From Gulosibacter sediminis (GTDB taxonomy: Bacteria; Actinomycetota; Actinomycetes; Actinomycetales; Microbacteriaceae), in NCBI RefSeq assembly GCF_023370115.1, contig NZ_CP097160.1:1488001-1552000 (forward strand): a stretch of 64,000 nucleotides of DNA. Direction: 5' to 3'. This document shows, piece after piece, positions 27,211-35,936 of this stretch. The notes beneath the pieces were generated by a model. It had not been told where the DNA came from. It worked only from the letters and a program-made list of their open reading frames with translations, and did not search any database. Numbering within the stretch: position 1 is the first letter of the stretch; the number at the start of each line of letters is the position of its first letter. The position numbers and the translations under genes are program-made.

Positions 27211-27636
27211 ATGTCTGCAATTCCTACTCAGCTCGCGGAAATCCGCGACGACTTCCTCGCGATCCCCGAGCGCGAACGCCTCACGATGCTGCTCGAGTTT
27301 TCCGACGAGCTGCCCGAGGTGCCCGAGCGCTTTGCGAACGTCGAGTTCGAGCGCGTCATCGAGTGCCAGTCGCCCGTCTTCATCACGACCGAGGTCGACG
27401 ACGGCACGGTGCACCTGTTCGCAAAAGCCCCCGCTGAGGCGCCCACGACCCGCGGCTTCGCCTCGGTGCTCGTGCAGGGCATCGACGGCCTCTCGACCGA
27501 CGAGGTGCTCGGCATCCCCGCCGACTTCCCGTTCGAGCTCGGCATCACGAAGCAGGTGTCGCCGCTCCGCCTCAATGGCATGGTCGGCATGCTCGGGCGC
27601 GTGCAGCGTCAGGTGCGGGAGGCGGCGAGCGCGTAG
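27211..27636 (+). CDS. sufE: SufE-family sulfur acceptor protein
   Basis: A 141-residue SufE/CsdE-like protein that receives persulfide sulfur and passes it to Fe-S assembly or other acceptors. The active cysteine is Cys52 in VIECQSPVF, which corresponds to the conserved SufE loop. The fold elements ADFPFELGITKQVSPLRLNGMVGML match the family. It is away from any suf operon in this window but directly behind a rhodanese gene, forming a likely two-gene unit. Confidence 0.9.
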   Translation: MSAIPTQLAEIRDDFLAIPERERLTMLLEFSDELPEVPERFANVEFERVIECQSPVFITTEVDDGTVHLFAKAPAEAPTTRGFASVLVQGIDGLSTDEVLGIPADFPFELGITKQVSPLRLNGMVGMLGRVQRQVREAASA

Positions 27637-27646
27637 CTTGGAAGCC

Positions 27647-28414
27647 GTGCCCGACACTTCGCAGCCGTTTGATCTCAGCCGCATGCCCGACCCGAGCTGG
27701 CTCCGCCAGCTCGGCGGCACCGGCGACCTGCTCGACCTGACCGGCGACGGCATCGCCGCGGCCGAGTCGTGGCTGCGCGAGCATTACGCGCCGCCGCGGC
27801 CCGACTGGGTGCGCATGAACATGCTCGGCTCGCTCAACGGCCGCATCACCGGCGGAGACGGCACGTCGGACAGCCTCTCGAACCGGGCCGACCGGCGCAT
27901 CCTGCGGCTCATCCGCGAGATGAGCGATGTCGTCGTGGTCGGCGCCAACACGGTGCGCGAGGAGCGCCACACCGCGACCCGCCCTACCTGGCTCTGCATC
28001 ATTTCGGAGTCGGGCAATCTGACCGGGCACCGCATCAGCGAAGCGGATGCGGCGGCCTCGGTGCTCGTGTGCGGGCCGGCCTCGGCGCGTGAACGCTCCG
28101 CCGAGACCATGCCCGGGGCCAACTTCGCCGAGTTCGACGCCTCGGGCGGCCGGGTGCCGCTGGATGCGGTGCTCGCGGAGTTGCGCGGGCGCGGCCTGCG
28201 CCAGATTGTCGTCGAAGGCGGCACGACTCTGATCGGCCAGTTCCTCGACGCGGCGCTGCTCGACGAGGTGTGCCTCACGCAGGCGCCGGTGTTCGGCCCG
28301 GACACCTCGCCGGCGCTCCCCTCGTCGTCGCGCAACTCGGCCTTTCGGCGCGAGCTGCTGCTCGAGGATGAGTTCGGCTTCCTCTATCAGCGACTGGTGC
28401 GCGACGACGCCTGA
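27647..28414 (+). CDS. RibD C-terminal-domain reductase (pyrimidine reductase family)
   Basis: A 255-residue protein with a dihydrofolate-reductase-like fold of the RibD-C family. It shows RMNMLGSLNGRITGGDGTSDSLSN near residue 50-74, VVVGANTVREERH around 97-109, and the NADPH-site region IVVEGGTTLIGQFL near 187-200. It lacks the deaminase domain of full RibD, so it may reduce a pyrimidine or another small substrate; the true substrate is not evident. The start GTG 27647 lies just after the sufE stop. Its last 28 bases overlap the convergent hydrolase gene. Confidence 0.82.
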   Translation: MPDTSQPFDLSRMPDPSWLRQLGGTGDLLDLTGDGIAAAESWLREHYAPPRPDWVRMNMLGSLNGRITGGDGTSDSLSNRADRRILRLIREMSDVVVVGANTVREERHTATRPTWLCIISESGNLTGHRISEADAAASVLVCGPASARERSAETMPGANFAEFDASGGRVPLDAVLAELRGRGLRQIVVEGGTTLIGQFLDAALLDEVCLTQAPVFGPDTSPALPSSSRNSAFRRELLLEDEFGFLYQRLVRDDA

Positions 28415-29610
28415 GCCTGGCTGTCGGCCCCGGGCTGCGTGCTGAGCCCGGCGAACCATTCGTCCACCGCGGTCTCCCAACTGTCGCGGTCGACGTTCCA
28501 GAGGCGCGTGTGCCGCGCCCGCGTGAACTCGACGTAATCGACGAGGTCGGGCCGCGCCTGCGCGAGACGCTGGCTCGAGGTGACCGGCACCACGGTGTCG
28601 GCCGTCGAGTGCAACAGCAAAATCGGCACCTCGAACTCGTCAGCCCGCGCCACGAGGTCAAGCTGCGCGAGGTCAATCGGCTCGTCGGTGCCGAGCAGAC
28701 CCCGGTGCAGCGGGGAGTTGAGCAGCCACATGCCGAGCTTCGCGACCGGCGCGGGCACGCGCATCTGCGCCGCCTGGTACTCGAGCGTGTCGTGCCAGTT
28801 CACGGCAGGCGACTCGAGCATGAGGCCGACGATGCGTTTGCGGAAGCGCGAGTTGAGGTAGGTCTGCCCGACGATGCCGCCGCCCATCGACCAACCAGTA
28901 AGCACGATCCGCTCGGCGCCGCGTGAGCTCGCCCACTCGAGCGCGGCGTCGACGTCGTGCCATTCGGTGAGACCGAGCCCGTACTTGCCGTCGGCCGGCG
29001 AAGGCACGCCGAGGTCGTTGCGGTAGCTCACGACGAGCGAGTTCCAGCCCTGCGCCCGCACGAGCGGCACGGCGCGCAGCGGCTCGGTCATCGCCGCGCC
29101 GCGCCCGTGCACGTGAATCACCCAGTCGTGGCTGCCCTCGCGGTCGGCCGGCACGAACCAGGCGGGCATCGGGCCGAGCTCGCCCGGCACCTCCACCTCG
29201 CGCCAGTGCAGGCCGAGGTCGCGAATGTCGCGTTGCGGTGCCGACGCCACCCGCACCGTGCGGATGCCCACGATGGGCGTGCCGATCGCCTCGCTGAAGC
29301 GCCGGGTCACGGTGCGCAGGTCGGCGGTGACGATCTCACCGAGGTGCGCTCGGCCCCGGGCCGAGTCCCACAGCAGGGTGTACTCCCCCGCCGTCTCCGA
29401 CTCGATGGTGCGCTCAAGCGTGATCGTGCCCGCCGTCGCCTCGGGGTTGTGCAGATCGCACTTGATCACCCGCACCGGCCCACGCGTGCTCCGCGGCGGG
29501 TTCACCACCTGGCGCGCGAGCATGGTCGCGGCGGTCGCGGCGAGCGACCCGAAAAACACCGTGGCACCGGCCGCGAGCGCGGTTGCGTTCCTGAGGGGTC
29601 GTCCGGTCAT
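28387..29610 (-). CDS. Alpha/beta hydrolase with N-terminal membrane anchor
   Basis: A 407-residue serine hydrolase. A hydrophobic segment at about residues 9-31 suggests a signal anchor. The hydrolase domain spans about 140-390: HGRG oxyanion-loop region, nucleophile elbow GWSMGG around 250, acid within LLLHSTADTVVP, and histidine in FTRARHTRLW. This places it among prolyl-oligopeptidase or acyl hydrolase-like proteins; the substrate is unknown. ATG 29610 has GGAGG upstream. The final 28 bases overlap the RibD-C gene on the other strand. Confidence 0.85.
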   Translation of the reverse strand: MTGRPLRNATALAAGATVFFGSLAATAATMLARQVVNPPRSTRGPVRVIKCDLHNPEATAGTITLERTIESETAGEYTLLWDSARGRAHLGEIVTADLRTVTRRFSEAIGTPIVGIRTVRVASAPQRDIRDLGLHWREVEVPGELGPMPAWFVPADREGSHDWVIHVHGRGAAMTEPLRAVPLVRAQGWNSLVVSYRNDLGVPSPADGKYGLGLTEWHDVDAALEWASSRGAERIVLTGWSMGGGIVGQTYLNSRFRKRIVGLMLESPAVNWHDTLEYQAAQMRVPAPVAKLGMWLLNSPLHRGLLGTDEPIDLAQLDLVARADEFEVPILLLHSTADTVVPVTSSQRLAQARPDLVDYVEFTRARHTRLWNVDRDSWETAVDEWFAGLSTQPGADSQAQASSRTSR

Positions 29611-29679
29611 TTTCCTCCGTTCGCGGCAAGTCGGCGCGCCGCCGCTCACAGGCCGCACCACCCGGCCTAACCTTCAGGC

Positions 29680-30279
29680 GTGGTGGTCAGCTTGCATCCG
29701 GTGCCCGTAGCGTTCGACATGGCAGTCGAGTCAATTCGAGCTGTCGAGTTTCGCAGCGACTTACGGGTGCAGGAAATCCGATCACCCGAGGGTCTTGCAC
29801 CGCACGCGTTGGCGCTCGCAGCCGATGTTAGTCCCGGCAACCTGGAGGGCGACTCTCAGCTCGGCACGGGCCGCTTCATCCTGCTGCACGACCCTTCCGA
29901 GCCGGATGCGTGGCGCGGCGACTTCCGCGTCGTGTGCTTCGCGCAGGCCCCGCTCGAGACCGACATTGGCGGCGACGCCATGCTGCCGGAGGTCGCCTGG
30001 TCGTGGCTCGTCGACGCCCTCGACGAGAACGGTGCCGACTATCGCTTCCCCTCGGGCACCGTCACGGTGGTGAACTCGAAGGGCTTTGGCGAGCTCACCG
30101 AGCAGGGCGAGGGCTCGCAAATCGAGATGCGCGCCTCGTGGACCCCGCAGAATTCCGACCTCGCGGCGCACGTCGAGGCGTGGTCAACGCTCCTGTGCAT
30201 GCTCGCGGGGCTGCCGCCGGTCGATTCCCAGGACGTCGCGATCCTGCGGCACGCGGCGCGTGAACATGGCCGCGGTTGA
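29680..30279 (+). CDS. DUF3000 domain-containing protein
   Basis: A 199-residue cytosolic protein of the actinobacterial DUF3000 family. Conserved segments include LAPHALALAADV, GTGRFILLHDPSEPDAWRGDFRVVCF, MLPEVAWSWLVDAL and FPSGTVTVVNSKGFG. The family is regularly found just upstream of ribonuclease D in actinobacteria, as here, but has no known function. The GTG start at 29680 is a best guess; ATG 29719 is also possible because the extra residues are not obviously conserved. Confidence 0.82.
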   Translation: MVVSLHPVPVAFDMAVESIRAVEFRSDLRVQEIRSPEGLAPHALALAADVSPGNLEGDSQLGTGRFILLHDPSEPDAWRGDFRVVCFAQAPLETDIGGDAMLPEVAWSWLVDALDENGADYRFPSGTVTVVNSKGFGELTEQGEGSQIEMRASWTPQNSDLAAHVEAWSTLLCMLAGLPPVDSQDVAILRHAAREHGRG

Positions 30280-31519
30280 TGGCAAGCGCCTCGAGCGCGG
30301 CGGGCTCGAGGTTATCGACACGCACATCGCCCTGAGCGACGCGCTCGGCCGGCTCGAGGAGGGCACGGGACCGATCGCGATCGACACCGAGCGCGCCTCG
30401 GGCTACCGGTACTCTGACCGCGCCTACCTCATCCAGATCTTCCGCCGGGGCACCGGCACGCTGCTCATCGACCCCATCCCGTTCGGCTCGCTGAAGTCGG
30501 TGACCGAGGTCATCGCCGACGACGAGTGGATCCTCCACGCCGCGACGCAGGATCTCCCCTGCATGCGCGACATCGGCCTCACCCCGACCCACCTCTTCGA
30601 CACGGAGCTCGCCGCACGGCTGCTCGGCATGGACCGGGTCGGGCTCGGCGCGGTCGTGCAAGAGCTGCTCGGCATCGAACTCGCAAAGGCACACTCGGCC
30701 GATGACTGGTCGGTGCGCCCGCTGCCGAAAGAGTGGCTCGCGTACGCCGCGCTCGACGTCGAGCTCCTCGTGGATGTGCGGGATGAGCTGGCAAGGCGGC
30801 TGACGGATGCGGGCAAGGATGATTGGGCGCGCGAGGAGTTCGCGGACGAACTGCAGCGCCCGCTCAACCCCGTCAAGCACCTCGCACTCGAGCCCGACGC
30901 CGACCCGGAACGCTGGCGTTCGCTCTCGGGCGTCCACCAGCTGCGCTCGCCGCGCGCCCTCGCGATCGCCCGCGAGCTCTGGCTCAGCCGCGACGCCTAC
31001 GCGCGCGAAACCGACACGGCGCCCGGGCGCATCATTCCCGATCGCTCCGTGCTCGCCGTCGCGAAGGCCCAGCCCCGGTCAAAGGGGCAGCTCGGCTCGA
31101 TGAGCGACTTCACCGGCAAGCAGTCCCGCTCGCAGCTCGATCGGTGGTGGGACGCCGTCGCGGCGGGCCGCGAGAATCCCGCGCCGCCGAAGCGTGCCGC
31201 GCCGGATTCCAATCGGCTCCCCCCGCTCAAGGCGTGGGAACAGAAGCGCCCCGAGGCGTTCGCCCGCGTGAGCGCGGCGCGCCCCGCCGTCGCGGAACTC
31301 GCCGAAGAGCTCCATCTACCGACCGAGAACCTGCTCACCCCATCCCTGCTTCGGCAGCTCGCTTGGGACGGCACGGCCAACACCGAATCCGAAATTCGGA
31401 GTGAACTCAGAAATTTGGGCGCGCGACAGTGGCAGGTCGACATGACGACCCCCGTTATCGCGAGGTCGTTTGTCGAGGCCACCCAAGACGCTACGGATTC
31501 CGACATCTCTCCTCGGTAG
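30266..31519 (+). CDS. rnd: Ribonuclease D (3'-5' exonuclease, HRDC domain)
   Basis: A 417-residue DEDD-type exonuclease involved in 3' maturation or decay of structured RNAs. Exo I contains IAIDTERASGYRYSDRAYLIQ, Exo II follows with LFDTELAARLLG, and Exo III carries YAALDVELLVDVRDEL. An HRDC domain lies at about 215-290, and a longer actinobacterial C-terminal region follows. ATG 30266 overlaps the DUF3000 end by 14 bases; GTG 30260 is an alternative. The overlap suggests coupled translation. Confidence 0.92.
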   Translation: MAAVDGKRLERGGLEVIDTHIALSDALGRLEEGTGPIAIDTERASGYRYSDRAYLIQIFRRGTGTLLIDPIPFGSLKSVTEVIADDEWILHAATQDLPCMRDIGLTPTHLFDTELAARLLGMDRVGLGAVVQELLGIELAKAHSADDWSVRPLPKEWLAYAALDVELLVDVRDELARRLTDAGKDDWAREEFADELQRPLNPVKHLALEPDADPERWRSLSGVHQLRSPRALAIARELWLSRDAYARETDTAPGRIIPDRSVLAVAKAQPRSKGQLGSMSDFTGKQSRSQLDRWWDAVAAGRENPAPPKRAAPDSNRLPPLKAWEQKRPEAFARVSAARPAVAELAEELHLPTENLLTPSLLRQLAWDGTANTESEIRSELRNLGARQWQVDMTTPVIARSFVEATQDATDSDISPR

Positions 31520-31537
31520 GCTCGCCCTGATCACAAC

Positions 31538-31557
31538 GGTCCGTAACGATGCGGACC
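31538..31557. promoter_or_regulatory. Palindrome in front of fadA, possible repressor site
   Basis: Twenty-base near-palindrome GGTCCG-N8-CGGACC, matching its reverse complement at 16 of 20 positions. It lies directly before the AGGAGG ribosome site of fadA. Its position in the 5' untranslated or promoter region fits a TetR- or GntR-type operator for fatty-acid genes, though no regulator is nearby. Confidence 0.45.
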
Positions 31558-31570
31558 ACGAGGAGGAATA

Positions 31571-32782
31571 GTGACCGGATCAGAGGTCCATTTCATTGAC
31601 GGCACGCGCACGCCGTTTGGCCGCGCTGGCGAAAAGGGCATGTACTGGGGAACTCGTGCCGACGATCTGGCGGTGAAGGCGATGAAGGCCCTCATCGACC
31701 GCAATCCGCAGATTCCGGTCGACCGCTATGACGACGTCGCAATCGCGGCGACGACGCAGCAGGGCGACCAGGGGCTCACCCTCGGCCGTACCACTGCGAT
31801 TCTCGCGGGCCTGCCGCTCAACGTGCCCGGCCTCGCGATCGAGCGCATGTGCGCGGGCGCCCTCACCGCGTCGGCCCTCATGGGTTCGACGATCGGCTTC
31901 GGCCAGAACGACGTCGTCATCGCCGGCGGCGTCGAGCACATGGGCCACCACCCGATGGGCCAGGGCGTCGACCCGAACCCCCGCTTCCTCTCCGAGCAGC
32001 TCGTCGACGCCGAGGCGCTGAACATGGGTAACACGGCCGAGCGCCTGCACGACCGCTACCCCCAGTACACGAAGGAGCGCGCCGACCGCTTCGCGCTCGC
32101 CTCGCAGCAGAAGGCCGCGAAGGCGTACCAGGACGGCAACTTTGCGCGTGACCTCGTGCCCGTCGCCATCGAGAGCGAGTCCGGCTGGGGGCTCGCCGAC
32201 CGCGATGAGCACCTCCGCCCCGACACGACGATGGAGGGCCTCGCCGGCCTCAAGACGCCGTTCCGCCCGCACGGTCGCGTCACCGCCGGTAACGCCTCGC
32301 CCCTCACCGACGGCGCCACCGCGTCGATCCTCGTGTCGGACGACGCGCTCAAGGAGTTCGGCCTCAAGTCGCGCATGAAGATGGTGTCGTTCGCGTTCGC
32401 GGGCGTCGAGCCCGAGGTCATGGGCCTCGGCCCCATCCCCTCGACCGAGAAGGCACTCAAGCGTGCCGGCCTCAAGATCGACGACATCGGCCTGTTCGAG
32501 CTCAACGAGGCCTTTGCAGTGCAGGTGCTCTCGTTTCTCGACCACTTCGGCATCGCCGACGACGACCCCGCGGTCAACCGATTCGGCGGCGCGATCGCCC
32601 TCGGCCACCCGCTCGCGGCGAGCGGCGTGCGCCTCATGATGCAGCTCGCGAACCAGTTCGAGCAGTTCCCCGAGGTGCGTTACGGCGTCACCGCGCTCTG
32701 CGTCGGCCTCGGCCAGGGCGGCACGATCATCTGGGAGAACCCGTCCTGGAACGGCAAGAAGCACGCGCGAGCAGGAAAGTAG
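31571..32782 (+). CDS. fadA: Acetyl-CoA C-acyltransferase (3-ketoacyl-CoA thiolase)
   Basis: A 403-residue thiolase that cleaves 3-ketoacyl-CoA in fatty-acid beta-oxidation. The acylated cysteine is Cys94 in ERMCAGALTASA, the general base lies in GHPLAASG, and the second cysteine in LCVGLGQGG. Mid-sequence motifs NEAFAVQ and GNASPLTDGA are also present. The GTG start has AGGAGGA upstream, and fadB follows after nine bases, so the pair forms the beta-oxidation multienzyme unit. Confidence 0.93.
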   Translation: MTGSEVHFIDGTRTPFGRAGEKGMYWGTRADDLAVKAMKALIDRNPQIPVDRYDDVAIAATTQQGDQGLTLGRTTAILAGLPLNVPGLAIERMCAGALTASALMGSTIGFGQNDVVIAGGVEHMGHHPMGQGVDPNPRFLSEQLVDAEALNMGNTAERLHDRYPQYTKERADRFALASQQKAAKAYQDGNFARDLVPVAIESESGWGLADRDEHLRPDTTMEGLAGLKTPFRPHGRVTAGNASPLTDGATASILVSDDALKEFGLKSRMKMVSFAFAGVEPEVMGLGPIPSTEKALKRAGLKIDDIGLFELNEAFAVQVLSFLDHFGIADDDPAVNRFGGAIALGHPLAASGVRLMMQLANQFEQFPEVRYGVTALCVGLGQGGTIIWENPSWNGKKHARAGK

Positions 32783-32791
32783 GCAGAACAA

Positions 32792-34945
32792 GTGAAGTTC
32801 CCCAAGTTTGACCGCAGCAAGTACGCAGCGCTGCTCGAGCCGGCCGCCGAGGCCGAGGTCATCACCGAGGCGAAGGTGCGCGACGTGCGCCTCGCATCCG
32901 GCCGCACCCTCGCCCTCATCACCCTCGACAACAACAAGGACTACAAGCGCCCGAACACGCTCGGCCCGAACACGCTCGCCGCGCTCGGCGAGACGCTTGA
33001 GTCGCTGCGCGCCCGCGCCGCCGCCGGCGAGATCGACGCCGTCGCCATCACCGGCAAGCGCTTCAGCTTCGCCGCCGGCGCCGACCTCTCGCTCGTCGAC
33101 CGCATCCCGAGCCGCGATGTTGCGCGCCTCATGGGCGAGATCGGGCACCACGCGCTCGGCCTGCTCGGCGACCTCGGTGTGCCGAGCTTTGCGTTCGTCA
33201 ACGGCCTCGCCCTCGGCGGTGGCGTCGAGGTTGCGCTGCACTCGACCTACCGCACGATCGACGCCTCCACGCCGGCCATCGCCCTGCCCGAGGTCTACCT
33301 CGGCCTCGTGCCCGGCTGGGGTGGCGCCACCCTCGTGCCGAACCTGATCGGCATCGAGAATGCCCTCAAGGTCATCATCGAGAACCCGCTCAAGATGAAC
33401 CGCACGCTCAAGCCGAAGCAGGCCCTCGAGCTCGGCCTCGTCGACCGCCTCATCGCGCCGGTCAACTTCCTCGAAGACTCGCTGAAGTTCGCGGATGCGG
33501 TGCTCGGCGGCGAGGCCGTCAAGTGCCCGAACGAGCCCGGCAAGATCGAGCGCGTCACGAAGTGGGACATCGCGGTGAAGATCGCGCGCAAGTCGGTTGA
33601 GGAGCGCCTCGGCACCGTGCCGAAGGCCCCCTACCGTGCCCTCGACATCATCGCCCTCGCAAAGCACAACGACCTCGCCCGCGGCTTCGAGGCCGAGAAC
33701 GAGGCCCTCGCCGACCTCATCTCGGGCGACCAGTTCATGGCGTCGATGTATGGCTTCGACCTTGTGCAGCGCCGGGCGAAGCGCCCCGAGGGCGCCCCCG
33801 ACAAGGCACTCGCCGGCAAGGTCACGAAGGTCGGCATCGTCGGCGCGGGCCTCATGGCCAGCCAGTTTGCGACGCTGTTCGTGCGCCGCCTCAAGGTGCC
33901 CGTCGTCATGACCGACCTCGACCAGGAGCGCGTCGACCGCGGCGTCGCGAACGTGCATGCCGAGCTCGAGAAGCTGCGCGACAAGGGTCGGCTCGATTCC
34001 GATGAGTTCAACCGGCTCACGGCCCTCGTGACGGGCACGACCGACCGCAGCGAGTTCGCCGACTGCGACTGGGTGATCGAGGCCGTGTTCGAAGAGGTTT
34101 CGGTGAAGCAGGAGGTCTTCGGCGACCTCGAGAACATCGTCTCGGAAGAAGCGATTCTCGCGACGAACACCTCCTCGCTCTCGGTGGACGAGATCGGTTC
34201 GAAGCTCCGCCACCCGGAGCGACTCGTCGGCTTCCACTTCTTCAACCCGGTCGCGGTCATGCCGCTCGTCGAGGTGGTCAACGCCGCGAAGACGAACGAG
34301 GCCACCCTCGCGACGGCGATGCAGGTCGCGAAGAACCTCAAGAAGAACGCGGTCATCACCACCGACCGCCCGGGCTTCGTGGTGAACCGTGTGCTCGCCA
34401 AGGTGCTCGGCGAGGCCATGCACGCCGTCGACACCGGCACCCCGATCGCGGTTGTCGACCACGCCTCCGACCCCATCGGTCTGCCGATGACGCCGTTCGA
34501 GCTGCTCGAGCTCGTTGGCCTCAAGGTCGGCGCGCACGTGCTCACCTCGCACCACACCCCGTTCCCCGACCGCTTCTTCGAGTCGAAGAACCTGGATGCG
34601 CTGGCCGACTCGGGCGCGAAGCTCATCGAGCGCGACGGCAAGGGCCGCGCGAAGGGCTACACGAAGGAGTTTGAGAAGGTCGTCGGCACCGAGGGCAAGA
34701 CTCCGATGACCGCCGAGCAGCTGCGCGAGCGGCTCGAGACCGGGCTCGCCGAGGAGATCAAGATCATGCTCGACGAGGGCGTCGTCACCGCCCCCGAAGA
34801 CATCGACCTGTGCCTCATCCTCGGCGCCGGCTTCCCGCTGCTCGATGGCGGCATCACGCCGTACCTCGACCGCGTGGGTGCCAGCGAGCGCGCGTTCGGC
34901 GGCACGTTCCACACCCCGACGATTCGCGGCGCGGCGGAGCGCTAA
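32792..34945 (+). CDS. fadB: Fatty acid oxidation protein: enoyl-CoA hydratase / 3-hydroxyacyl-CoA dehydrogenase
   Basis: A 717-residue bifunctional enzyme. The N-terminal crotonase domain (about 30-290) shows FSFAAGADLSLVD and LALGGGVEVALHSTYR. A linker leads to the NAD-binding domain with VGIVGAGLMASQFATLF at about 346-362, VIEAVFEEV, TNTSSLSVDEI and FHFFNPVAVMPLVEVV. The C-terminal dehydrogenase part contains DRPGFVVNRVL. It works with the adjacent FadA thiolase. The start is GTG 32792. A strong hairpin terminator follows the stop. Confidence 0.94.
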   Translation: MKFPKFDRSKYAALLEPAAEAEVITEAKVRDVRLASGRTLALITLDNNKDYKRPNTLGPNTLAALGETLESLRARAAAGEIDAVAITGKRFSFAAGADLSLVDRIPSRDVARLMGEIGHHALGLLGDLGVPSFAFVNGLALGGGVEVALHSTYRTIDASTPAIALPEVYLGLVPGWGGATLVPNLIGIENALKVIIENPLKMNRTLKPKQALELGLVDRLIAPVNFLEDSLKFADAVLGGEAVKCPNEPGKIERVTKWDIAVKIARKSVEERLGTVPKAPYRALDIIALAKHNDLARGFEAENEALADLISGDQFMASMYGFDLVQRRAKRPEGAPDKALAGKVTKVGIVGAGLMASQFATLFVRRLKVPVVMTDLDQERVDRGVANVHAELEKLRDKGRLDSDEFNRLTALVTGTTDRSEFADCDWVIEAVFEEVSVKQEVFGDLENIVSEEAILATNTSSLSVDEIGSKLRHPERLVGFHFFNPVAVMPLVEVVNAAKTNEATLATAMQVAKNLKKNAVITTDRPGFVVNRVLAKVLGEAMHAVDTGTPIAVVDHASDPIGLPMTPFELLELVGLKVGAHVLTSHHTPFPDRFFESKNLDALADSGAKLIERDGKGRAKGYTKEFEKVVGTEGKTPMTAEQLRERLETGLAEEIKIMLDEGVVTAPEDIDLCLILGAGFPLLDGGITPYLDRVGASERAFGGTFHTPTIRGAAER

Positions 34946-34960
34946 GCGGCATCCGAGAAC

Positions 34961-34989
34961 GGGCCGACTCCCCCAGCGGGAGTCGGCCC
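34961..34989 (+). terminator. Terminator of fadAB
   Basis: Perfect 12-bp stem GGGCCGACTCCC/GGGAGTCGGCCC with loop CCAGC, followed by GCTTCGTTTC, 15 bases after the fadB stop. Confidence 0.85.
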
Positions 34990-35042
34990 GCTTCGTTTCC
35001 CGACCCAGTTTTGCGGCTACCGCCGTCGGCTAGCGTCGAGGC

Positions 35043-35936
35043 ATGCGTGAATACCTCATTGATGCCAGCCGCCCCACCGACTCGGAATCGCTGCACGCCC
35101 TGCTGCGCGACGTCATCGCCGCGGATGGCGCGCTGACCCGCGCGCAGGTCGACGCCATCGGCATGACGAGCGAGGTGCACGACGAGGGCACGCACATCGA
35201 GCGGCTCGCCCTCGACCTCTCGGGCACGCAGCTCAGCCCCCGCCAGCTCGCCGAGCAGGCGAAGGAGCGCGAGCAGGAGGTGCCCGACGAGCCCGCCACG
35301 CCGTTCGTGCCCACCGTCGTGCAGGTCGATGCCGCATCCTTCTCGGCCCAGCCCCTCAAGCTCGGGCCGCTTGAGCTCAAGGCCACCGGCTCGGCCGAAA
35401 ACGTGCGCTACGCCTGGCTCGAGGACGCGAAGGGCGGCCTCTGGGTCGAGCACCTCAAGTCGGCCGACGGCAAGCCGGGCCACGCCTCGGCCGAGTTCGA
35501 GGTCGACACGCGCGACTTCGAACCCCTCGCCCGCGAGGTGCTCGAGCGTGCCGACGCGAAGGTGAAGCTGCTCGAGTTCACGCCCGAAGTCGAAACCCCG
35601 AACGACCGCGAGGCGAACGTGCGCATCGCCATGCGCTGCGGTTACGGCATCGTGCGCGCGAGCATCATCGTTGACGCCCACGCGGTCGTCGACGACAACA
35701 TGGTGCTGCACATCAAGCAGGTGAAGTTCTCGAGCAAGAACCCCGTGCTCGCGCTCGCCTACAAGGCCATCGAGCGCATCGTGCTGCGCGACGGGCGCAT
35801 CCCCGAAACCATCGCGATCAACGAGCAGCTGCCCGCGGGCATCGAGCTCACGGATGCGCGCATCCGCGCAGTCGGCACCCGGCTCACGATTACTGGTGAG
35901 GTGCTTGCCGAGGGGGAAGCAGACTTTCCGGCGTAG
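35043..35936 (+). CDS. Conserved cytosolic protein of unknown function (LmeA/DUF2993-like features)
   Basis: A 297-residue acidic protein without signal peptide or membrane segment. The pattern of alternating beta strands, with ERLALDLSGTQLSPRQLAEQ near the start and LHIKQVKFSSKNPVLALAYKAIER near residue 230, recalls the lipid-binding DUF2993/LmeA fold. That fold is normally secreted, so the match is tentative. The last 47 bases overlap the 3' end of dxs on the opposite strand. Coding quality is good (strong GC3 bias, ATG start), but I cannot assign a function. Confidence 0.65.
   Translation: MREYLIDASRPTDSESLHALLRDVIAADGALTRAQVDAIGMTSEVHDEGTHIERLALDLSGTQLSPRQLAEQAKEREQEVPDEPATPFVPTVVQVDAASFSAQPLKLGPLELKATGSAENVRYAWLEDAKGGLWVEHLKSADGKPGHASAEFEVDTRDFEPLAREVLERADAKVKLLEFTPEVETPNDREANVRIAMRCGYGIVRASIIVDAHAVVDDNMVLHIKQVKFSSKNPVLALAYKAIERIVLRDGRIPETIAINEQLPAGIELTDARIRAVGTRLTITGEVLAEGEADFPA

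Noticed and set aside
31580-34912. 1110-codon open frame on the minus strand opposite fadA-fadB
   Set aside because: It is antisense to two well-conserved enzymes, has a composition rich in Arg/Glu/His typical of shadow frames in GC-rich DNA, and no recognisable domain.
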